Shown in pieces: positions 18,585 through 27,597 of a stretch of 64,000 nt of DNA (position 1 is its first letter; each line of letters begins with the position of its first letter). Below the pieces are notes generated by a model, which was given only the letters and a program-made list of their open reading frames with translations, made no database searches and had not been told where the DNA came from. The stretch is from Rhodospirillaceae bacterium. GTDB lineage: Bacteria > Pseudomonadota > Alphaproteobacteria > DSM-16000 > Inquilinaceae. The translations under genes and the position numbers were made by a program. The DNA lies in assembly GCA_020638575.1 (NCBI GenBank), contig JACKIH010000003.1, positions 601,501 to 665,500 of the forward strand. Reading direction: 5' to 3'.

Positions 18585-19422
18585 GGCCCCGGTCCGAACG
18601 GCGACAGCCCAGCGGGCGGTGGCGCGGCGGCGCCAGCCGGTGGGCCTGCGGGTGCTGCGCGGCCATCTCTGGCTGGTCTACGCCTTCCTCTACGTGCCCA
18701 TTGCCGTACTGGTGCTGCTGTCGTTCAACCGTGCCGGGCTGCCCACCGCCTGGGGCGGTTTCTCGGTCCACTGGTACGGCGAACTGGCGGCCAACACCGC
18801 CATCCAGCGCGCCGCCCTCAACACGCTCATCGTCGCCGTGTCCTCCACCCTCATCGCCAGCCTGCTAGGCACCTTGCTGGCGCTGGCGGTGGAGCGGCGG
18901 CAGCGCCGCTCCGGCCTGCTCGATGCCGTGCTGTTCGCGCCGATGATCATCCCGGACATCATCCTGGCGATCGCGCTGCTGAGCTTCCTGACGCTGATGC
19001 GGGTAACGCTGGGGCTCCACACCATCGTGATCGCCCATGCGGTGTTCAACATCGCCTTCGTCTGTGCGGTGGTGCGCACCCGGCTGAAGCATTTCGACTA
19101 CGCCATCGTGGAGGCGTCGATCGACCTGGGGGCCGGCGAGTTCACCACCTTCCGCCGTGTCACCCTGCCGGCCATCTTCCCCGGCGTGCTGGCCGCCGCC
19201 CTGCTGGCCTTCACCCTGTCGGTCGACGAATTCATCATCGCCTATTTCACGTCGGGCGCCGGCCCGTCCTCCACCACGCTGCCCATGCAGATCTATTCCA
19301 TGGTGCGGTTCGGCGTGACGCCGGAGATCAACGCGCTTGCCACCATCGTTATGCTGGTCAGCTTCACCGTGCTGTTCGCCGCCCAGCGCATGAACCGCGG
19401 CGTCATCGGAGCCGACGCGTGA
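18577..19422 (+). CDS. ABC transporter permease, PotC type (second system)
   Basis: This is the second membrane subunit of the importer, 281 residues. After a basic cytoplasmic N-terminus (RRRQPVGLRVLRG) come six segments starting LVYAFLYVPIAVLVLLSFN, with the permease loop EASIDLGAGEFTTFRRVTLPAIFPG near residues 180-205. SVDEFIIAYFTSG is characteristic of PotC. It overlaps the upstream permease by 8 nt and the downstream ATPase gene by 4 nt, so the three are translationally coupled. Confidence 0.92.
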   Translation: MAEAPVRTATAQRAVARRRQPVGLRVLRGHLWLVYAFLYVPIAVLVLLSFNRAGLPTAWGGFSVHWYGELAANTAIQRAALNTLIVAVSSTLIASLLGTLLALAVERRQRRSGLLDAVLFAPMIIPDIILAIALLSFLTLMRVTLGLHTIVIAHAVFNIAFVCAVVRTRLKHFDYAIVEASIDLGAGEFTTFRRVTLPAIFPGVLAAALLAFTLSVDEFIIAYFTSGAGPSSTTLPMQIYSMVRFGVTPEINALATIVMLVSFTVLFAAQRMNRGVIGADA

Positions 19423-20555
19423 CCGCCGACAGCGCCGGGGCCATGCCCGCCGCGCCGCCGTCGCTGGAGAAGGCGCCGGCCGAAGCGGCCCCGCTGCTCA
19501 CGGTCGAGGGCGTCACCAAGCTGTTCCCAGGCATCACGGCCCTGGACAGCGTGGACCTGGCGATCCGCGCCAACGAGTTCTTCGCCCTGCTGGGACCGTC
19601 GGGCTGCGGCAAGACCACGCTGTTGCGCATCCTGGCCGGGTTCGAAGCTCCCTCCACCGGCCGCGTGCTGCTGGAAGAGCGGGAGATCACCCATCTCAGC
19701 CCCAACCGGCGGCCGCTCAACATGATGTTCCAGTCCTACGCGCTGTTCCCGCACATGTCGGTGCGCCAGAACATCGCCTACGGGCTGGAGATGGACCGCG
19801 TGCCGTCTGCCGAACGCCGCCGCCGGGTCGACGAAATCCTCGCCACCACCCACTTGACCGACGCGGCCGACCGCCGGCCCGATCGCCTGTCCGGCGGCCA
19901 GCGCCAGCGCGTCGCGCTTGCCCGCGCGCTGGTGAAGCGGCCGCGCGTGCTGCTGCTGGACGAGCCGCTGGCGGCACTCGACAAGAAGCTGCGCGGGCAA
20001 ATGCAGATGGAGCTGAAGCGCCTGCAGCACGATACCGCCATCACCTTCGTCGTCGTCACCCACGACCAGGAAGAAGCGCTGGTGATGGCCGACCGCATCG
20101 CCGTCTTGGATCGCGGCCGACTGCAGCAGGTGGGGCCGCCCGCGCTGCTCTACGAAGCGCCGGTCAATCGTTTCGTGGCGGATTTCATCGGCCAGATGAA
20201 CTTTTTCGACGGCACGCTGGTGCCCGGCGGCCTCCAGGTGCCCGGCCTCGGCCACCTCGCCGGCACCTGGCCGCTCGACGCCAAACCCGGCCAGAAGGCC
20301 ACCCTGGCGGTGCGGCCGGAACGCCTGGTCGCCGAACCGGACGAGCCGGCCGGCTGCACCAATCTTGTCTCCGGCGAGGTGGTGGAGATCGCCTACCACG
20401 GCCAGGACATCAGCGTGCATGTGCGCTTGCCCGGCCAGGACCGGCCGGCCCTGGTGCGCGCCTCGGCCAGCGTCCACGACCGGGTGCGCTACCGCCCCGG
20501 CATGGCGGTGACCTGCGGCTGGCAGACCGCCCACGGCCGTATCCTGATCGACTGA
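19419..20555 (+). CDS. ABC transporter ATP-binding protein, PotA type (second system)
   Basis: This 378-residue ATPase has Walker A GPSGCGKTT near residue 60, signature LSGGQRQRV, Walker B LLLDEPLAALD, H-loop THDQEEA, and a C-terminal TOBE domain (from about residue 285). It starts with GTG 19419, overlapping the upstream stop as GTGA. The N-terminus carries about 25 extra Ala/Pro-rich residues before the ATPase fold. The segment RRPLNMMFQSYALFPHMSVRQNIAYGL is typical of polyamine and related importers. It is followed 37 nt later by the first glycosyltransferase. Confidence 0.93.
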   Translation: MTADSAGAMPAAPPSLEKAPAEAAPLLTVEGVTKLFPGITALDSVDLAIRANEFFALLGPSGCGKTTLLRILAGFEAPSTGRVLLEEREITHLSPNRRPLNMMFQSYALFPHMSVRQNIAYGLEMDRVPSAERRRRVDEILATTHLTDAADRRPDRLSGGQRQRVALARALVKRPRVLLLDEPLAALDKKLRGQMQMELKRLQHDTAITFVVVTHDQEEALVMADRIAVLDRGRLQQVGPPALLYEAPVNRFVADFIGQMNFFDGTLVPGGLQVPGLGHLAGTWPLDAKPGQKATLAVRPERLVAEPDEPAGCTNLVSGEVVEIAYHGQDISVHVRLPGQDRPALVRASASVHDRVRYRPGMAVTCGWQTAHGRILID

Positions 20556-20592
20556 CGAAGACCGGCAACGCCGCTGCTCAAGGGAGGATCCC

Positions 20593-21882
20593 ATGACCGA
20601 CGCCAAGACCATCGCCTTCTTCCCCGAAGCGGCCTTCGGCCCGGCGCTGAATTCCGTCGGCATCGCCCAGGCCTGCCAGGCGCGCGGCCACACCCCGGTG
20701 TTCCTCACCGATCCCGGCATGGCGACGGTCTATGCCGGCTACGGTTTCCCCGAGCACCTGGTCAACATGTCGGAGCCCATGGAGCCCGAGCAGATGGCCA
20801 AATACTGGTCGGACTTCATCAACGGCCACATCCCCAACTTCAACAAGTCGCCCTTCGAGCAGATCCCGAACTACGTTAAGGATTGCTGGGAAGCCATTGT
20901 CGATACGGCAAAATGGGCAGAGAAGGACTTGCCCGGCGTGCTCGACCGGGTGAAGCCGGACGTGGTGTGCGTGGACAATGTGGTGCTGTTCCCGGCAATC
21001 AAGCGCTACTGCCAGGAGCACGGCAAACCCTGGGTGCGCATCATCTCGTGTTCGGAAAACGAGATCGAGGATCCGGACATCCCGCCCCACCTGTCGGGCT
21101 GCGGCGAGGCCGACACGGCCTGCCACGACGCCTTCCGCGCCCGTTTCAACACGGTGATCGGGCCGATCCACGCGGACTTCAACGCCTTCCTCGCCGGCTG
21201 TGGGGAGAAGCCTTATCCGCTGGGGCAGTTCTTCGAAACCTCGCCCCACCTCAACCTGTTGCTCTACCCTGAGCCGGTGAAGTTCAAGCGCCGCGAGCCC
21301 TTGGATCCGGTCCGCTTCGTCTACCTGGAAGGCTGCGTGCGCCAGGAAGCCGCCTACGAGATCCCGGCCTTCACCGCCCATGCCGACGCGCCGCTGCTCT
21401 ATGTCAGCTTCGGCAGCCTGGGGGCGGGCGACACCGGCCTGATCCAGCGGATCATCGACGTGGTGGCCGGGCTGCCGCTGCGCGCGCTCGTGAACGTGGG
21501 CGACTATGCCGACAGCTACGGCGCACCGCCCGGCAACGTGCACCTGGCGTCCTGGTATCCCCAGCCCAGCGTGATCCCGCAGGTGGACTGCGTCATCCAC
21601 CATGGCGGCAACAACACCTTCACCGAGTGCCTCTACTTCGGCAAACCGGCGATCATCATGCCCTATGTGTGGGACGGCCACGACAACGCCACCCGCGTGG
21701 CCGAGACCGGTCATGGGCTGAAGATGCACCGGGCGGACTGGACGGCGGAGCAGCTCGCCGCCGCCATCCAGACCTGCCTGTCGGACCGCACCATGGCCGC
21801 CAGACTGGCCGCCACCAGTGCCCATATGCAATCGCGCCGCGGCACCGAAACGGCGGCCGACGCCATTGCCCGCCTGCTGTGA
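20593..21882 (+). CDS. GT1-family (UGT-like) glycosyltransferase, copy 1
   Basis: This 429-residue protein has the GT-B fold of family 1 glycosyltransferases, which transfer sugars from nucleotide-sugars to small molecules. The N-terminal acceptor half starts TIAFFPEAAFGPALNSVGIAQA. The donor-binding half contains LLYVSFGSLGAGD, then VHLASWYPQPSVIPQ and the signature HHGGNNTFTECLYFGKPAIIMP near residues 335-356, as in UGT/macrolide transferases. There is no signal peptide or membrane segment. ATG 20593 has GGGAGG upstream. It is paralogous to the gene at 27598. Placing a glycosyltransferase inside an amine importer operon is unusual; acceptor and donor are unknown. Confidence 0.85.
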   Translation: MTDAKTIAFFPEAAFGPALNSVGIAQACQARGHTPVFLTDPGMATVYAGYGFPEHLVNMSEPMEPEQMAKYWSDFINGHIPNFNKSPFEQIPNYVKDCWEAIVDTAKWAEKDLPGVLDRVKPDVVCVDNVVLFPAIKRYCQEHGKPWVRIISCSENEIEDPDIPPHLSGCGEADTACHDAFRARFNTVIGPIHADFNAFLAGCGEKPYPLGQFFETSPHLNLLLYPEPVKFKRREPLDPVRFVYLEGCVRQEAAYEIPAFTAHADAPLLYVSFGSLGAGDTGLIQRIIDVVAGLPLRALVNVGDYADSYGAPPGNVHLASWYPQPSVIPQVDCVIHHGGNNTFTECLYFGKPAIIMPYVWDGHDNATRVAETGHGLKMHRADWTAEQLAAAIQTCLSDRTMAARLAATSAHMQSRRGTETAADAIARLL

Positions 21883-21902
21883 ACCCTACCGAGGACCAGC
21901 CC

Positions 21903-22247
21903 ATGACCACGCCCGTGATGCCCGATCCCCTCGGCGAAACCGAGCTGGTGGACTGGGGACCAGTGCCGACCATGCTGGAAGGCGTGTCCCACACCTCCGG
22001 CCGCCTGCTCCACAAGGGGCCGGAGGGGCAGTCGGAGTGCGGCCTTTGGGTGTGCACGCCCGGCCTGTGGCGTTGCCAGGTGACGCGCGACGAATTCTGT
22101 CATTTCCTGGAGGGACGCTGCACCTATACCGCGGATGACGGCGAGGTGGTGGAGATCCGCCCCGGCACCGCCGCCTTCTTCCGCGAAGGCTGGAGCGGCA
22201 CCTGCGCTGTCCATGAAACGGTGAAGAAGGTCTACATGATCCGATGA
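21903..22247 (+). CDS. Small cupin-domain protein
   Basis: This 114-residue single-domain cupin has a beta-barrel of the type formerly DUF861 (ureidoglycine aminohydrolase-like): WRCQVTRDEFCHFLEGRCTYTADDGEVVEIRPGTAAFFREGWSGTCAVHETVKKVYMI. The usual metal-binding histidines are only partly present (CHFLEG), so it may bind metal weakly or act as a sugar/amine-binding or isomerase-like accessory. It starts at ATG 21903 with GAGG upstream, 20 nt after the glycosyltransferase. Its stop overlaps the kinase start (ATGA). The conserved position suggests it belongs to the same pathway. Confidence 0.8.
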   Translation: MTTPVMPDPLGETELVDWGPVPTMLEGVSHTSGRLLHKGPEGQSECGLWVCTPGLWRCQVTRDEFCHFLEGRCTYTADDGEVVEIRPGTAAFFREGWSGTCAVHETVKKVYMIR

Positions 22248-23338
22248 CCGCGGCCCTCGACATGGCGGCCCCCGCCCACGCCGCAGACCGCGCAGCCGAG
22301 CGGCGGGCAGCGCTTGCCCGCTGGGGCTGGGGGGCGGCTGCCCTGGTGCCGCTGCCGGGCGATGCCTCCCACCGCCGCTACTTCCGGCTGGCCGACCCGT
22401 CCGGCCGGCGGGCGCTGCTGATGGACGTGCCGCTGGAGCTGGAGCCGATCCAGCCCTTCCTGACGCTGGCCCGGCATCTTGGCCGACTCGGTCTCTCCGC
22501 GCCGCAGATCCTGGCCGAAGACGCGGACTTAGGGCTCGCCCTGATCGAGGATTTCGGCGAGGCCACCTACACCCGCCTGCTCGACGGTGGCGCCGACCCG
22601 CAGCCGCTCTACGAACGCGCGGTCGACGTGCTGATCGCCCTGCACGCCGATCCCCACGCCGCAGAGGTGGATGCCCCTCCCTTCGATCTGGCACCATTGA
22701 TGGTCGAAGTGCACCTGTTCGTCGACTGGTACCTGCCGGTGGTGCTGCGCCGGCCGCTCGACGCAGGCGTGCGCCGCGACCTGCTGGCCTTGTGGGTGGA
22801 CCTTCTCTCCGGCACGGCGGAGCGCCGCGACACCCTGGCGCTCGCCGACTACCATGTGGACAACCTGATGGTGCTGGACCGGCCGGGCGTGGCGTCCGTC
22901 GGCCTGCTCGACTTCCAGGACGGCATGATCGGTTCGCGCGCCTATGACCTGATGTCGCTGCTCGAAGATGCCCGCCGCGACGTGCCGGCCGACCACGCGC
23001 ACGCGTTGCGTACCCGCTACCACACCAGCCATCCGTGCGATGCGGCGTTCGAGGACGACTATGCGCGGCTGGCGGTGCAGCGCCATGCCAAGGTGGCCGG
23101 CATCTTCACCCGCCTGTGGCTGCGCGACGGCAAACCCGCCTACCTGGCCCACATCCCGCGGGTGCTGCGCTTGTTGAAGGCCGCCCTGGCGCTGCCCCCG
23201 GCGGCAGCGCTGGCGCACTGCCTCGCCAGCCACTGCGCCGGCTGGGACGCGCCATTGCCGCCGGCGGCCGAAGCCGGGCGCTGGCGCGGTCTCACCCCGG
23301 CGGGGACACCGCCCCCTCGACAGGAGCCGCCCCCGTGA
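22244..23338 (+). CDS. APH-fold small-molecule kinase (phosphotransferase family)
   Basis: This 364-residue protein has the aminoglycoside phosphotransferase fold. The N-lobe carries PGDASHRRYFRLA. The catalytic loop is LALADYHVDNLMVL, with Asp as the probable base and Asn as metal ligand (H-x-D-N is changed to D-Y-H-x-D-N order), followed by the metal-binding Asp in GLLDFQDGMIGSRAYDL. This pattern resembles the AmgK-like N-acetylhexosamine kinase group, but the MurU-type nucleotidyltransferase that normally accompanies it is absent. The gene overlaps both neighbours by 4 nt. It probably phosphorylates a sugar, amino-sugar or glycosylated intermediate of this operon. Confidence 0.78.
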   Translation: MTAALDMAAPAHAADRAAERRAALARWGWGAAALVPLPGDASHRRYFRLADPSGRRALLMDVPLELEPIQPFLTLARHLGRLGLSAPQILAEDADLGLALIEDFGEATYTRLLDGGADPQPLYERAVDVLIALHADPHAAEVDAPPFDLAPLMVEVHLFVDWYLPVVLRRPLDAGVRRDLLALWVDLLSGTAERRDTLALADYHVDNLMVLDRPGVASVGLLDFQDGMIGSRAYDLMSLLEDARRDVPADHAHALRTRYHTSHPCDAAFEDDYARLAVQRHAKVAGIFTRLWLRDGKPAYLAHIPRVLRLLKAALALPPAAALAHCLASHCAGWDAPLPPAAEAGRWRGLTPAGTPPPRQEPPP

Positions 23339-24849
23339 TCCCGCCGTTCGATCCCTTCCAGCCGGCCCAGTTCCTCGACGGCGCCTACCGCTCCACCCGC
23401 TTTCCCTATGCGACGGAGCGGTTGAACCCGGCCACCCTGAAGCCGGTGGGGCATATCGCGAGCTGTACCGACGAGGATGTGGCGTTCGCCGCGGCGGTGG
23501 CGCGCCGCGCCCAGCGGCCCTGGGCGGCGACCGACGCCCGCTCGCGCGCCGCCGTCCTGCACCGCATCGCCAACACCATCGAGCGGATGAACCCCCACGC
23601 CGTCGCCCGTATGATGGTGGAGGAGATGGGCAAGCCCTACCCCGAAGCGGTGGGGGAACTGGCCAACTGCGCCTCGGTCTTCCGCTACTATGCGGAGCTG
23701 GCGCGCGACGATGTCGGCAAGGTGGCGGGCACCACCCAGGCCGGCAGCCTGCAATACGCCCGTGCCTTCCCCTACGGCGTGTCCGTCCACATCCTGCCGT
23801 TCAACTACCCGATCCTGCTGATGTGCTGGACGGTCGCCGCATCGCTGGCGGCGGGCAATGCCTGCATCGTCAAGCCGGCGGGGCCCACCACCTTGTGCAC
23901 CCTGCGCTTCATGCAGGCGTTCTCCGAACTGCCGGCCGGGCTGATCGCCGTGCTGCCGGGCGAGGCGGACACCGCCCAGGCGCTGATCCGCTCCCCCGGT
24001 ACCCATGTAGTGGCGTTCACCGGCAGCGTGCCCGGCGGCCGCGCGGTGGCGTCCGCCTGCGGTGCGCTGCTCAAGCCCTGCATCGTCGAAGCCGGCGGCA
24101 GCGATGCCATGATCGTCACCGACCATGCACCGCTGGAGGTGGCGGTGCCGGGTTGCGTCACCGCCGCCTTTCACCTGTCGGGCCAGATCTGCACCTCGGC
24201 TGAGCGCTTCTTCGTGACGGACGCCATCCACGACACCTTCGTCGACCGGTTCGCCGCAGCCACCAAGGCGTTGCGCATCGGCAACGGCCTCGACCGCGCG
24301 GAAATCGGTCCCCTGGTCAGCGAAGCCTCGCGCGACCGCGTGGCCCGCCTGGTGGAGGAAACGGTCGCCGCCGGCGCCACGCTCGTGTGCGGCGGCCGGG
24401 TGCCGCCCAGCCAGGCAACCGGCTGGTTCTACGAGCCAACCATCCTGACCGACGTGCCGGCCGGAGCGGCGATCCTGCGCGAGGAGGTGTTCGGTCCGGT
24501 CGCCGCCATCACCCGCGTGCCCGACTTCTCCGCCGCCCTCGCCCGCGCCAACGACACCGAGTTCGGGCTCGGCGCCAGCATCTTCACGACAGACCTGGCG
24601 GAAGCTCACCGGGCCACCGAAGTCCTGGAAACGGGCATGGTGTGGGTGAACAACCCGCTGATCGACAACGATGCCCTGCCCTTCGGCGGCTGGAAACTGT
24701 CCGGCATGGGGCGCGAGCTGGGCCGCCAGGGGCTCGATGCCTTCCGCCAGACCAAGATGGTGGTGATCGACCACAAGCCGAAGGTGCAGTCCTGGTGGTA
24801 CCCGTATCCGGACCAGGCGTTCTACCGGTCCGACCCCGACGAGCTGTGA
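23335..24849 (+). CDS. NAD(P)-dependent aldehyde dehydrogenase, copy 1
   Basis: This 504-residue ALDH-superfamily enzyme oxidises an aldehyde to an acid. GTG 23335 is taken as start: it overlaps the kinase stop (GTGA) and follows CAGGAG. The Rossmann part has FNYPILLMCWTVAASLAAGNACIVKP and FTGSVPGG. The catalytic Glu is in EAGGSD (about residue 252) and the catalytic Cys in SGQICTSAER (about residue 286). EAGGSD departs from the usual ELGGK/N. It is most like succinate-semialdehyde/aminoaldehyde-type ALDHs; exact substrate unknown. Confidence 0.87.
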   Translation: MIPPFDPFQPAQFLDGAYRSTRFPYATERLNPATLKPVGHIASCTDEDVAFAAAVARRAQRPWAATDARSRAAVLHRIANTIERMNPHAVARMMVEEMGKPYPEAVGELANCASVFRYYAELARDDVGKVAGTTQAGSLQYARAFPYGVSVHILPFNYPILLMCWTVAASLAAGNACIVKPAGPTTLCTLRFMQAFSELPAGLIAVLPGEADTAQALIRSPGTHVVAFTGSVPGGRAVASACGALLKPCIVEAGGSDAMIVTDHAPLEVAVPGCVTAAFHLSGQICTSAERFFVTDAIHDTFVDRFAAATKALRIGNGLDRAEIGPLVSEASRDRVARLVEETVAAGATLVCGGRVPPSQATGWFYEPTILTDVPAGAAILREEVFGPVAAITRVPDFSAALARANDTEFGLGASIFTTDLAEAHRATEVLETGMVWVNNPLIDNDALPFGGWKLSGMGRELGRQGLDAFRQTKMVVIDHKPKVQSWWYPYPDQAFYRSDPDEL

Positions 24850-24866
24850 CGGACCGGGAGCAGAGC

Positions 24867-26348
24867 ATGCGCGACCAGCTTCTCATCGGCGGTACCTGGC
24901 GGCAGGCACGCAACCGCGGCCGTATGCCGGTGATCGATCCGGCGACGGAGGAGGTGTTCGCGGAGGTGGCGGCCGGCGATCCGGCCGATGTGGGCGACGC
25001 CGTGGCGGCCGCCAAGGCGGCGTTCGCCGGCGGCTGGAAGCGCACCACGGGGGCGGAGCGCGCCGTCGTCATGCGCCGCATCGCCGAGGGCCTGCGCGCC
25101 CGGCGGGAGGATCTCGCCCGCCTGGAGGTGCGCGACAACGGCAAGCCGCTGCCCGAAGCCCGGTGGGACATGGACGACGCGGCCTTCTGCTTCGACTACT
25201 ACGCCGACCTCGCCGAAGGTCTGGACGGCCGCCAGGGCACCGCCATCGATGTCGGAGAGCCGCGCTTCGCCAGCAAGGTGCTCTACCAGCCGGCCGGCGT
25301 GGCGGGGCTGATCGTGCCGTGGAACTACCCCTTGCTGATGGCCTGCTGGAAGGTGTGCCCGGCGCTGGCGGCCGGCTGCACCATGGTGTTGAAGCCCTCT
25401 GAGCTGACACCGCTTACGGCCCTGGAGTTGGGCGCCATCGCCGCCGAAGCGGGGCTGCCGCCGGGCGTGCTCAACATCGTCACCGGCACCGGCAGTGCCG
25501 CCGGGGCGCCGCTCAGCCGCCATCCCGATGTCGCCAAGCTCGCCTTCACCGGGTCGGTTCCCACCGGCCGGGCGGTGATGGCGGCGGCGGCGGAGGACAT
25601 CAAGACCGTCAGCCTGGAGCTGGGCGGCAAGTCGCCCTTCATCGTGTTTGCCGACAGCGATCTCGACCAGGCGGTGGAATGGATCCTCTTCGGCATCTTC
25701 TGGAACCAGGGCGAGGTATGCTCCGCCACCTCCCGCGTGCTGGTGGAGCGCGGGCTTTACGACAGGCTGTTGGACCGCCTGGTGGCGGAGGCCGAGCGCA
25801 TCCCCATGGGCAACGGGCTCGACGACGGCGTGCTGCTGGGGCCGCTGGTCAGCGAAGGCCAGCACAGGAAGGTGCTGGACGCCATCGAACGCGGGCGCCG
25901 CGACGGCGCCAAGCTGGCCTGCGGTGGCCGCCGGCCGGAGGATCTCAAGCGCGGCTACTTCGTCTCCCCCACCGTGTTCACCGAGGTGCCGGTGGCAAGC
26001 CCGCTGTGGCGCGAGGAGGTGTTCGGCCCGGTGGTCTGCGTGGAGCCGTTCTCCACCGAGGCGGAAGCCCTGGCGCTCGCCAACGACAGTCGCTACGGCC
26101 TCGCCGCCGCGGTGATGTCCCACGACCTGGAGCGCTGCGAGCGCGTCGCCGCCGAGCTGGAGGCCGGCATCGTCTGGATCAACTGCTCGCAGCCCACCTT
26201 CGCCCAGGCCCCCTGGGGCGGCATGAAGCAGAGCGGCATCGGCCGCGAGCTCGGCCGCTGGGGCCTGGAGAACTATCTGGAGGTCAAGCAGGTCACCACC
26301 TACGCCAGCCGCGAGCCCTGGGGCTGGTATCTCAAGCCAGGGGCCTGA
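24867..26348 (+). CDS. NAD(P)-dependent aldehyde dehydrogenase, copy 2 (betaine-aldehyde type)
   Basis: This 493-residue ALDH lies 17 nt after the first and is clearly diverged from it. Landmarks are PWNYPLLMACWKVCPALAAG, FTGSVPTGRAVM, catalytic Glu in LELGGKS (about residue 251) and catalytic Cys in NQGEVCSATSR (about residue 285). The C-terminal part has WGGMKQSGIGRELGRWGLENYLEVKQVTTY. NQGEVCSA and the C-terminus favour the betaine/aminoaldehyde dehydrogenase (ALDH9/10-like) group. Two ALDHs in a row fit stepwise oxidation of a diamine-derived or dialdehyde substrate. ATG 24867 has GGGAG upstream. Confidence 0.88.
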   Translation: MRDQLLIGGTWRQARNRGRMPVIDPATEEVFAEVAAGDPADVGDAVAAAKAAFAGGWKRTTGAERAVVMRRIAEGLRARREDLARLEVRDNGKPLPEARWDMDDAAFCFDYYADLAEGLDGRQGTAIDVGEPRFASKVLYQPAGVAGLIVPWNYPLLMACWKVCPALAAGCTMVLKPSELTPLTALELGAIAAEAGLPPGVLNIVTGTGSAAGAPLSRHPDVAKLAFTGSVPTGRAVMAAAAEDIKTVSLELGGKSPFIVFADSDLDQAVEWILFGIFWNQGEVCSATSRVLVERGLYDRLLDRLVAEAERIPMGNGLDDGVLLGPLVSEGQHRKVLDAIERGRRDGAKLACGGRRPEDLKRGYFVSPTVFTEVPVASPLWREEVFGPVVCVEPFSTEAEALALANDSRYGLAAAVMSHDLERCERVAAELEAGIVWINCSQPTFAQAPWGGMKQSGIGRELGRWGLENYLEVKQVTTYASREPWGWYLKPGA

Positions 26349-26379
26349 TGGCACCCCGGCCGCAGCAAGGAGAACCGCC

Positions 26380-27582
26380 ATGCGGGTGCTGATCCTCGGC
26401 GGAGCGGGGATGATGGGGTCGGGCACCGCGCGCGACCTGCTCGCCCCCTATTCGCGACCGGTCGACGTGGTGATCGTGGCCGACGGCGCGGCCGACCGGC
26501 TGGAGGCCCTGCGCACCGCCCTGCCCGACGCCCGGCTCGGCACCGTGCACATGGACATCACCGACGATGCGGCACTCGCCGGCCTGCTCGCCGATTGCGA
26601 TCTCTGCATCAATGCCGTGCCCACCTATGCCGGCCACCAGATGCGCATCTTCGATGCCTGCCTGGCCGCCCGCCGTACCTACGTGGACTATGGCGGCATG
26701 GGCGTGATGACGGTGCAGCAGAAGGCCAAGTCTGCCCAGTGGGAGAAGGCCGGCGTCACGGCCGTGCTCGGCCTCGGCGCCGATCCTGGCCTGTCGAACG
26801 TGATCTGCCGGGCGGTGGCCGACCGGCTGGACCGCATCGACCGCATCAATCTTTACTGGGCGGCCACCCTGGAAGGGCCGGAAAACCCGGTGCTGGTGCC
26901 GCCCTACGCCATCTCCACCGTGCTGGCGGAATACGGCTACGCGTCCAAACAGTTCCTCGACGGGCGCCTGCAGGAAGTACCGCCGCGCTCGGGCGAGGAG
27001 GTGATCGAGCTGCCCCAGCCCTGGGGGCGGACGCGGTTCATGTATTCCCAGCACTCCGAGCCGCTCACCGTTCCCTTCGCCAAGGGCATCGCCGACAAGG
27101 GCATCCGCGAGTTTACCTGGAAACTCCACCTGCCGGAGCGCGAGCACGAAGCCTGGCTTGGCCTCGTCAAGGCCGGGTTCGGGGACTTCGCCACGCCGGT
27201 CACCCTGCGCGACGGCACCACGGTGTCGCCGATCGCCGTGCTGGAAGCGGTGATCGACCGCAACATCAAGGCTCATGCCGGCAGCATTCCCGACCAAGAC
27301 AGCCACGAAATCCATTTCGCCGTCGGCCATGGCGTCGCCGACGGCAAGCCGACGCGGGTGATCTGCCGGGTGGAAGGCCACCCCAACCCCCTCTACGAAG
27401 GCTATGTGGACGCCGCCACCTCCATGAACATGTCCATCGGCGTGCAGTGGATTCTCTCCCACCCGCGGGTTCCGGGCGTGTGGGGGCCGGAGGAGTATCT
27501 CGACGTGGCCGACTACCTGGCCGACCTGAAGCGCCGCCACTTCTCCGTCGAGGTCGAGGTGACGACCACGGAGATCCTCTAG
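26380..27582 (+). CDS. Saccharopine dehydrogenase-like NAD(P)-binding protein
   Basis: This 400-residue oxidoreductase belongs to the saccharopine dehydrogenase/homospermidine synthase superfamily. An N-terminal Rossmann fold (VLILGGAGMMGSG at residues 3-15) is followed by CINAVPTYAGHQMRIFDACLAARRTYVDYGGM and GADPGLSNVICRAVAD, typical of this group. Members form or cleave secondary amines (saccharopine, carboxynorspermidine, homospermidine), which agrees with an amine pathway. Length matches bacterial members. ATG 26380 has AAGGAG upstream. Whether it works reductively (joining an aldehyde and an amine) or oxidatively cannot be told. Confidence 0.82.
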   Translation: MRVLILGGAGMMGSGTARDLLAPYSRPVDVVIVADGAADRLEALRTALPDARLGTVHMDITDDAALAGLLADCDLCINAVPTYAGHQMRIFDACLAARRTYVDYGGMGVMTVQQKAKSAQWEKAGVTAVLGLGADPGLSNVICRAVADRLDRIDRINLYWAATLEGPENPVLVPPYAISTVLAEYGYASKQFLDGRLQEVPPRSGEEVIELPQPWGRTRFMYSQHSEPLTVPFAKGIADKGIREFTWKLHLPEREHEAWLGLVKAGFGDFATPVTLRDGTTVSPIAVLEAVIDRNIKAHAGSIPDQDSHEIHFAVGHGVADGKPTRVICRVEGHPNPLYEGYVDAATSMNMSIGVQWILSHPRVPGVWGPEEYLDVADYLADLKRRHFSVEVEVTTTEIL

Positions 27583-27597
27583 ATGGCCGAGGCGTAG

